16,858 nt of DNA from DATGKD01 sp035294855 (GTDB lineage Bacteria; Actinomycetota; Acidimicrobiia; Acidimicrobiales; UBA8190): NCBI GenBank assembly GCA_035294855.1, contig DATGKD010000217.1:1-16858 (forward strand), in the 5' to 3' direction. The notes under the pieces are model-generated. The model made no database searches. It was not told the origin of the DNA and was given only the letters and a program-made list of their open reading frames with translations. The position numbers and the translations under genes are program-made. Positions 11,904 to 16,858 of the stretch are shown piece by piece (positions within the stretch are counted from its first letter, which is position 1; every line of letters begins with the position of its first letter).

Positions 11904-12667
11904 GCAGCATGCGCGGGGCCTACTCGGCCGGGGCCGCCCAGTGGGCGGACGGGCCGGGACGCATCTACCGACGACTCGCCGAGCTGCTCGTGACGTTCAG
12001 CCCGGTGCCGTTGCGGGGTTCGACGGTGCTCGACCTGGGGAGCGGGACCGGGTTGGGATCCCGTGCGGCTCGGGCCGCGGGGGCGCGGGTGGTCGCCGCC
12101 GACCTCGCCCTCGGGATGCTGCTCCAGGATCGGGATCATCGCCCGCCCGCCGCCGTGGGCGACGCCGTGGCGTTGCCGTTTTGCGACGGAGCCTTCGACG
12201 TCGTGCTGGCCGCCTTCTCGCTCAACCATCTCGACCGCCCCGAGGCAGGAGTCGCCGAAGCGGCACGCGTCGGTGGCGTCCTCGTGGGCTCGACCTATGC
12301 GGCCGATGACGACCACCCGGTCAAGGAGGCCGTCGAAACGTCGCTGGGAGAGGTCGGGTGGACCAGGCCGGCGTGGTACGGCGCCATGAAGGAGTCGATG
12401 GCGGCATGGGGGACCGTCGACGTCGCCACGAGCGTGATCCGGAGAGGTGGGATGCGCCCGGTACGCGTCGACAAGTTGGAGGTGGCGTTCCCCGAGCTGG
12501 GGCCGGAGGATCTCGTCGCCTGGCGGATGGGCCTTGCCCAGTCGGCGGCGTTCGTGGGCGCGCTCTCGCCCGAGCGGCGCGCCGGTTGCATCCGGCGGGC
12601 CATCGAACTGCTCGGGCCGGACCCCCCGCCGCTCGTCCGTCGGGTGATCTTCCTAGCGGCGGCCTAG
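11900..12667 (+). CDS. Class I SAM-dependent methyltransferase (UbiE/Methyltransf_11-like)
   Basis: A 255-aa methyltransferase. Motif I is VLDLGSGTGLGSRAA (43-57), acidic D68 ends strand 2 (VVAADLA), and GDAVALPFCDGAFDVVLAAFSLNHL (87-111) supplies motifs II/III of the Methyltransf_11 type. The C-terminal half (from about 130) is variable and probably recognises the substrate. I start at GTG 11900 because it overlaps the kinase stop (GTGA) and GGGAGGGGG lies about 10 nt upstream; ATG 11909 is an alternative. The gene ends TAG at 12667, running 15 bp into the 3' end of the convergent SARP gene. The substrate is unknown; linkage to the kinase suggests both act on the same metabolite. Confidence 0.85.
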   Translation: MSSMRGAYSAGAAQWADGPGRIYRRLAELLVTFSPVPLRGSTVLDLGSGTGLGSRAARAAGARVVAADLALGMLLQDRDHRPPAAVGDAVALPFCDGAFDVVLAAFSLNHLDRPEAGVAEAARVGGVLVGSTYAADDDHPVKEAVETSLGEVGWTRPAWYGAMKESMAAWGTVDVATSVIRRGGMRPVRVDKLEVAFPELGPEDLVAWRMGLAQSAAFVGALSPERRAGCIRRAIELLGPDPPPLVRRVIFLAAA

Positions 12668-15600
12668 CGCGGCGAACGTCGCGGCCACGTGCCGTCGCAG
12701 TGTCTCGGCGTGATCGCCGGCACGCACCACGATCGCCCCGGCGCGCCGCTCGGCGTCACGCCACCAACGGTCGTCGTCCGCCGCCACGGCCATCTCGGCG
12801 GTGACCCGCCACACCTCCAGCCCCGCACACCCTTCGAGAGAGACGAGGGCCGCGTCGATGTCGTCGCGTTCGATCGGTCGGCCACAGGCAAGCGCCGCCC
12901 GCGCCGCGACCACGCGGGCCAACAGCCCGTAACGGAGGGTGCCACGCTCGGCTGCGTCGCTGGTCACTTGCGTCGCCATCTCCAGCGCACCCGCGGGGTC
13001 GCCGACGCCCACGAGATGGCGCGCCTGGAGCGTGCGGTACCGCTGGTGGTGATGCCAGGCATGACCGCCGTTCCATTCCAGGATGGGTTGGCACGCGACC
13101 AACGCTGAACCGGCCCCGGCCAAGTCTCCGGCGACGAGGAACTCCTCGATGCGGTCCAATTCGGCCGACGAGCGCATCTCCCGGAACGCCGGCGGCGCGG
13201 CCAGCTCCAGTGCTCGCTCTGTCAATTCCGTCGCCTCACCGACGTGTCCCAGGACGCGCAGCACCCAGGACCGAAGGTTCGTCTGGACCGCGACGAAGCG
13301 GGCCCCCGCCTCGCCCGCCTCCATCGCCCTGGCCGCGCCCACGTCCGCCGCGGCGAGGGCCTCGACCGGCCTCCCCTGCATGCCGAGAGCGAGCACACGA
13401 AACAGGTGGCCGTGATGGGCGGCGAACGGGTGCGAAAGATGGGCAGCGTCGAACAGCGCTCGCTGCACCAACTCTCCTCCTTGGCTCACTTCCCCTCGAT
13501 GTACGAGGAGTCCGCCCAAGAACACTTGGGCGACGCCCCGCACTTCCGCGGGGGCGATCGACGCGGCCAGGCGCAGCCGCTCGTGCGCCGGTTCGAGGTG
13601 GCCGCTCGAGTGGAGGACCCGGCCGCTCAAGGTCAGGCAACTGGCCTGCACGGCGACGTCGTCGGTGCGCGCGGCTCCCTCTTCGGCTCGCTGACGCGCG
13701 AGCTCGTAGTCCCGGCGGTAGTAGGCCGCCCACCCGGCGATCTCGAGGGCGCGCGCCCCACCTCCGAGCTCGACGGCACGGATGGCATCGCTTTCGGCCA
13801 GATCGAGCTGGAAGCGGGCGATCCGGACCCGGGCGCGAGCACCACGAGCCGCCGGCGAGTCGTCAAGTGCGATCGCCTCGGTGAGCAGCCGATCGGCCAG
13901 TGCCACGTCGAATCGGTCGTTCGCGACGGCAGCGGCTTCCACGAGCGCAGCCGACGCGCCTGCCGCGTCCCCGGCCTCTTGGGCGTGGAACGCCACCTCG
14001 AGGGGATCGTGGGTGGGCCTCGCCTCCAGCACCCGCGCCGCTTCGCGGTGGATGTAGGCCCGGCGTGCCGCGGCCGTGCCGACCACCAACGCCTCCCGCA
14101 CGAGCTCGTGGCGGAACGCGAACGCGGCCGAGTATTCCTCGACGATGTGGGACTGCAGCCCGACGTCGAGGTGCTCGAGCAGGACCGCCACGGGGCGGTC
14201 GACGACTCCGGCGAGCAGGTCGACGTCGATGACCGAGCCCAATACCGCCGCGGCGCGCAGGGTGGCGGACGCCTCCCCGAGAGCCTCCACGCGCGCGTCG
14301 ACAGCCTCCCGCACGCTGCTCGGCAGCTCGGCCGATGTCACCCGAGCGAGCTCGAGCATGAACAGCGGGTTCCCACCGCTGCGAGCATGGAGTTCCTCGG
14401 CGCGCTCCTCGCCCACCAGGGCGATCGACGCGGCCAAGTCCAGGGGGCCGAGCTGGACGAGGTCGGAGGCACCCAAGGCGCTCTGTCCGGGGCGGGTCGT
14501 GGCGAGCACGAGAAGCCGGCTCCCCCGCCGCACGGCGAAACGAAGCCATTCGATCGTGCTGTCCCCGGCCAGATGGACGTCCTCGCACAGGACCACGATC
14601 AGGCCACCCCCCGCCACGCGCTCGATGGTCGCCAGCAAGGAGGCGAACAGCAGCGCCCGGCCCGCGGCGGGGTCCGCGACCGTGGTGGCATCGATGGGTG
14701 CCGCGTCGCCGATTCGGCCGAGCAGCGGACCGATCACCGGTTCGGCGTCACCCAGGCTCTGCGCAGCCGCCTCGGCGTCGAGCTCGCGCAAGTGCACGGC
14801 GAGCCCGTCGAGGACGGGCTGCAACGGGAGGTCCCGGCCCATTTCGTCGCAGCGGCCCCGCACCACGACGACATCAGCGGGGAGCCGGTTGGCCCAGTGG
14901 GCGACCAAGGCGGTCTTGCCGATCCCCGGTTCGCCCTGCACCACCGCCAGCACGTGTTCCCCGCGGCGGCACCGCTCCAGATAGCCGTCCAGCGTCCGCA
15001 ACTCGGCGTCGCGGCCCACCGGAGGCGTCCCCGTCGACAACCGGTCCGGGGTCGGGCCCGCGACCTCACCCAACAGGATGGCGGTGTGGAGCTCCTCGGT
15101 CGCGGGCGAGGGGTCGACACCGAGGTCCTCGGCCAGCCGCTCCCGCACCTTTGCGTAGGCGGCCAGGGCCCGCGCGGCGCGACCAGCCGCCGCGTCGGCA
15201 CGCATGAGCACTCGCAACGCGGCCTCGTCGTAACCGTCGCAGTCCAGAGCGGCCGCAGCGAGGTCGGCAGCATCGGAGGGATCTCCCGCGACCATGGCCG
15301 CCTCTGCGCCGACGAGCCGTGCGCGCGAGAGCGAGCGCGCCACCGCGGCGCGCGCCGCATCCGCCCACCGGGCGTCGGGCTCGTCGGCGAGCAGGTCTCC
15401 GCGCGCCAGCGTCAAAGCGGCGCGCGCCGCCGCACGGGCGGCGGCCGGATTGCCGGCGGCCAGTCGGGCCGCGGCCTCGTCCACACGCGCTTCGAGCTCG
15501 TCGACATCGAGCCAATCGGCCGCGAGCGACCAACCGGCGTCCGACCTCGACAAGCGCTCGGGGCCGAGCACGGACCGCAGACGGCTCACCAGGACGCCGA

Positions 15601-15787
15601 CCTGCTCGACCGGCTTCGCCGGGAGGTCGTCATCCGGCCACAGGGCTTCGACGACGGCATCGGCGGCGACCGGCCTTCCCCGTCCCAGGGCGAGCACCTT
15701 GATCAAGGTGCGAGCCTTCCGGCTGCCGAGCTCCCGCTCGTCCACGCCCTCCACGTCCAGGCCGCCGAGAAGACGGATCCGAAGCAC
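12653..15787 (-). CDS. Large SARP/AfsR-type regulator (winged helix-BTAD-AAA-TPR)
   Basis: A 1044-aa transcriptional activator. Residues 1-95 are an OmpR-type winged helix starting LRIRLLGGLDVEG and including SRKARTLIKVLALGRGRPV and EALWPDD. A BTAD helical domain follows (about 96-240, ending EDLGVDPSPATEELHTAIL). The AAA/STAND ATPase begins VGRDAELRTL, with Walker A GEPGIGKT (285-292) and a Walker B-like VVLCEDVH, followed by a long helical TPR-like C-terminus. This is the 'large SARP' plan, ATP-dependent activators that often sit beside the secondary-metabolite or tailoring genes they control. GTG 15787 begins the conserved domain; the frame is open to a GTG at 15856, adding 23 unlike residues, and neither has a good ribosome binding site. 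It converges with the methyltransferase gene and overlaps it by 15 bp. Likely target: the heptamer array at 10389-10428. Confidence 0.9.
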   Translation of the reverse strand: MLRIRLLGGLDVEGVDERELGSRKARTLIKVLALGRGRPVAADAVVEALWPDDDLPAKPVEQVGVLVSRLRSVLGPERLSRSDAGWSLAADWLDVDELEARVDEAAARLAAGNPAAARAAARAALTLARGDLLADEPDARWADAARAAVARSLSRARLVGAEAAMVAGDPSDAADLAAAALDCDGYDEAALRVLMRADAAAGRAARALAAYAKVRERLAEDLGVDPSPATEELHTAILLGEVAGPTPDRLSTGTPPVGRDAELRTLDGYLERCRRGEHVLAVVQGEPGIGKTALVAHWANRLPADVVVVRGRCDEMGRDLPLQPVLDGLAVHLRELDAEAAAQSLGDAEPVIGPLLGRIGDAAPIDATTVADPAAGRALLFASLLATIERVAGGGLIVVLCEDVHLAGDSTIEWLRFAVRRGSRLLVLATTRPGQSALGASDLVQLGPLDLAASIALVGEERAEELHARSGGNPLFMLELARVTSAELPSSVREAVDARVEALGEASATLRAAAVLGSVIDVDLLAGVVDRPVAVLLEHLDVGLQSHIVEEYSAAFAFRHELVREALVVGTAAARRAYIHREAARVLEARPTHDPLEVAFHAQEAGDAAGASAALVEAAAVANDRFDVALADRLLTEAIALDDSPAARGARARVRIARFQLDLAESDAIRAVELGGGARALEIAGWAAYYRRDYELARQRAEEGAARTDDVAVQASCLTLSGRVLHSSGHLEPAHERLRLAASIAPAEVRGVAQVFLGGLLVHRGEVSQGGELVQRALFDAAHLSHPFAAHHGHLFRVLALGMQGRPVEALAAADVGAARAMEAGEAGARFVAVQTNLRSWVLRVLGHVGEATELTERALELAAPPAFREMRSSAELDRIEEFLVAGDLAGAGSALVACQPILEWNGGHAWHHHQRYRTLQARHLVGVGDPAGALEMATQVTSDAAERGTLRYGLLARVVAARAALACGRPIERDDIDAALVSLEGCAGLEVWRVTAEMAVAADDDRWWRDAERRAGAIVVRAGDHAETLRRHVAATFAALGRR

Positions 15788-16170
15788 TGGCGGGACGATA
15801 CGTCGGGAACGGCTCGATTTCGCCCGGCAACACGCGTCCGAGGGGGAGCGACCCACACCGACGACGCAGAGCCTCGTCGAATGTGGCTGTCGAAATGTCC
15901 TGTGAGTGGCGGGGGTTCACGACCATCGTGCGACCTTGGGGTCCTGACCCCAAGTAGTGGCTGCTCACGGCGTTCCGCCTACAGACACACAGGGCACGCC
16001 CCCGTTCAATGTCGACCGCCGAGCGAGAGCACCCGGAGAAATTTGCCCTCATCCGGTCGACAGCGACGCACTTCGGGCCTCCGGTGCCCTCCCTGGCGTG
16101 CTCATCGCGGCATGCTCCGGGCCCTACGAAAGCGGCCCCTCCGCCAGCCAGCCCGTCACCACATGCGCAC
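15788..16170. other. Intergenic region upstream of the SARP gene
   Basis: About 380 bp between the SARP gene and the YdeI-family gene, both on the minus strand, so it should hold the SARP promoter. I see no convincing coding frame. It contains a perfect 20-bp palindrome (15935-15954) and a CACGA/TCGTG inverted repeat (15918-15930). No clear -10/-35 pair or YTGCRRS heptamer array was found, so autoregulation through the 10389-type site is not supported. Confidence 0.5.
15935..15954. repeat. Perfect 20-bp palindrome
   Basis: CTTGGGGTC (15935-15943) and GACCCCAAG (15946-15954) pair over 9 bp around a 2-bp centre. It lies about 150 bp upstream of the SARP start. As DNA it could be an operator; as a class of sequence, GGGGTC...GACCCC palindromes also occur as dispersed REP-like elements. 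A genome-wide copy count would separate these. Confidence 0.6.
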
Positions 16171-16764
16171 TCATCGTCCCTTGGGCTCGGGGTGAATCGC
16201 GTGGCCCTGAGCGAGCGTGTCGACCAGCCGCTCGATTCGCCGCGCGCGGATATCGGGACGCCGGGCGGTTGTGACCCGGTAGAGGACGGAGTACCGGTTC
16301 GCCTTGTCGAGCCCTGCAAAGGCTTTCGAGGCCCGAGGGTTGGCGGAGAGCGCTCTTTTCAGGTCGTCGGGGACCTCGATGTTGGCGGCACCGCCATAGG
16401 CGGCTTCCCAGGTCCCATCGGCCTTGGCTCGCTCCACCGCACGAAGCCCGGTTGGACGCATCCGACCTTCAGCAGTCAGTCGCTCGATGATCGCGATGTT
16501 GCGCTTCGACCAGGCGCTGCCTGCACGACGAGGGGTGAATCGTCGCCGGAAGGTGCCATCATCACGACGGGCGAGCTGCCCGTCGACCCAGCCGCAGCAA
16601 AGGGCTTCCTCGAGGGCCTGGTCGTAGGTGAGCGAGGTTGGGCGCGTTGTGCCCTTCTTGGCGAGGATCAGCCAGACACCCTCTGAGTCCGAATCGTGCT
16701 TTGCCAACCATCGCCGCCAGGCAGCAACGTTCGAGACGATCAGCTCCGCTGAATCGAGTGTCAT
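16171..16764 (-). CDS. YdeI/OmpD-associated family protein
   Basis: A 197-aa cytoplasmic protein. It matches the YdeI/OmpD-associated pattern: a WRRWLAKHDSDSEGVWLILAKKG N-terminal segment, then LTYDQALEEALCCGWVDGQLARRDDGTFRRRFTPRRAGSAWSKRN, the most conserved block, and a C-terminal alpha-helical part VPDDLKRALSANPRASKAFAGLDKANRYSVLYRVTTARRPDIRARRIERLVDTLA. Family members are linked to stress or antimicrobial-peptide survival in enterobacteria, but the biochemical role is not established. ATG 16764 starts the conserved region; the ribosome binding site is weak. It lies upstream of the SARP gene on the same strand with nearly 400 bp between them, so it is probably a separate transcript. The final 94 bases of the window (16765-16858) show nothing recognisable. 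Confidence 0.85.
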   Translation of the reverse strand: MTLDSAELIVSNVAAWRRWLAKHDSDSEGVWLILAKKGTTRPTSLTYDQALEEALCCGWVDGQLARRDDGTFRRRFTPRRAGSAWSKRNIAIIERLTAEGRMRPTGLRAVERAKADGTWEAAYGGAANIEVPDDLKRALSANPRASKAFAGLDKANRYSVLYRVTTARRPDIRARRIERLVDTLAQGHAIHPEPKGR

Positions 16765-16858
16765 GGGAGAGACGCCCGCTGCGTCGTGCCTTGGCCGATC
16801 AATTGCATGTCTGCGTCGTAACGGTCTCAGACTCTTCGGGTTGATGCCTTCCAGCGAG

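Noticed and set aside
13244..16195. 983-codon open frame on the plus strand
   Set aside because: Antisense to the SARP gene, whose domains and motifs are unmistakable; the plus reading shows no recognisable fold.

Overview
The window is about 16.9 kb of GC-rich DNA, probably from an actinomycete-type bacterium (Actinomycetota). The signs are strong G/C bias at third codon positions, GTG starts, start/stop overlaps, a very large SARP/AfsR-type regulator, an Rv2258c-like methyltransferase, and secreted proteins carrying 'YWLVASDGGVFxFGDA' repeats. My impression, not tested here, is that such repeats are common in Acidimicrobiia and relatives.

Left edge (1-930): an ArsR-family repressor (minus strand) is translationally coupled to the start of what is probably a SRPBCC/AHSA1-domain gene that runs off the window. 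Two 16-bp ArsR-type operators lie at its 5' end. The gap that follows holds a long perfect hairpin, a possible 34-codon ORF, and a C-terminal remnant of a nitronate monooxygenase.

Main system (942-7542, minus strand): a cobalamin riboswitch (about 7414-7542) heads a five-gene, tightly coupled operon. In transcription order the genes are: (A) a secreted protein with an alpha/alpha-barrel (prenyltransferase/intrinsic-factor-like) domain plus six 42-residue propeller-like repeats; (B) a secreted, membrane-anchored protein with a DUF4430/transcobalamin-C-terminal-like beta domain on a long Gly/Ser/Pro/Thr stalk; (C) an ECF transporter T subunit; (D) a fused double ATPase; (E) an integral membrane S component. 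Animal intrinsic factor and transcobalamin join the same two fold types in one chain. Here they look split into two surface proteins that could capture vitamin B12 (or a corrinoid) outside the cell and pass it to an ECF importer. This is the most interesting system in the window.

Right half: a FAD-dependent aromatic monooxygenase (+) is divergent from the B12 operon. It is followed, convergently, by an Rv2258c-like methyltransferase (-). Divergent from that is a coupled trio (+): an NTF2/SnoaL-like protein, an APH-fold kinase and a small methyltransferase. Their shared promoter region carries four YTGCRRS heptamers in exact 11-bp phase, the pattern expected of a SARP binding site. A large SARP-AAA-TPR regulator (-) lies tail to tail with the trio, so this may be a small locally regulated tailoring cluster. 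A YdeI/OmpD-associated-family gene closes the window.
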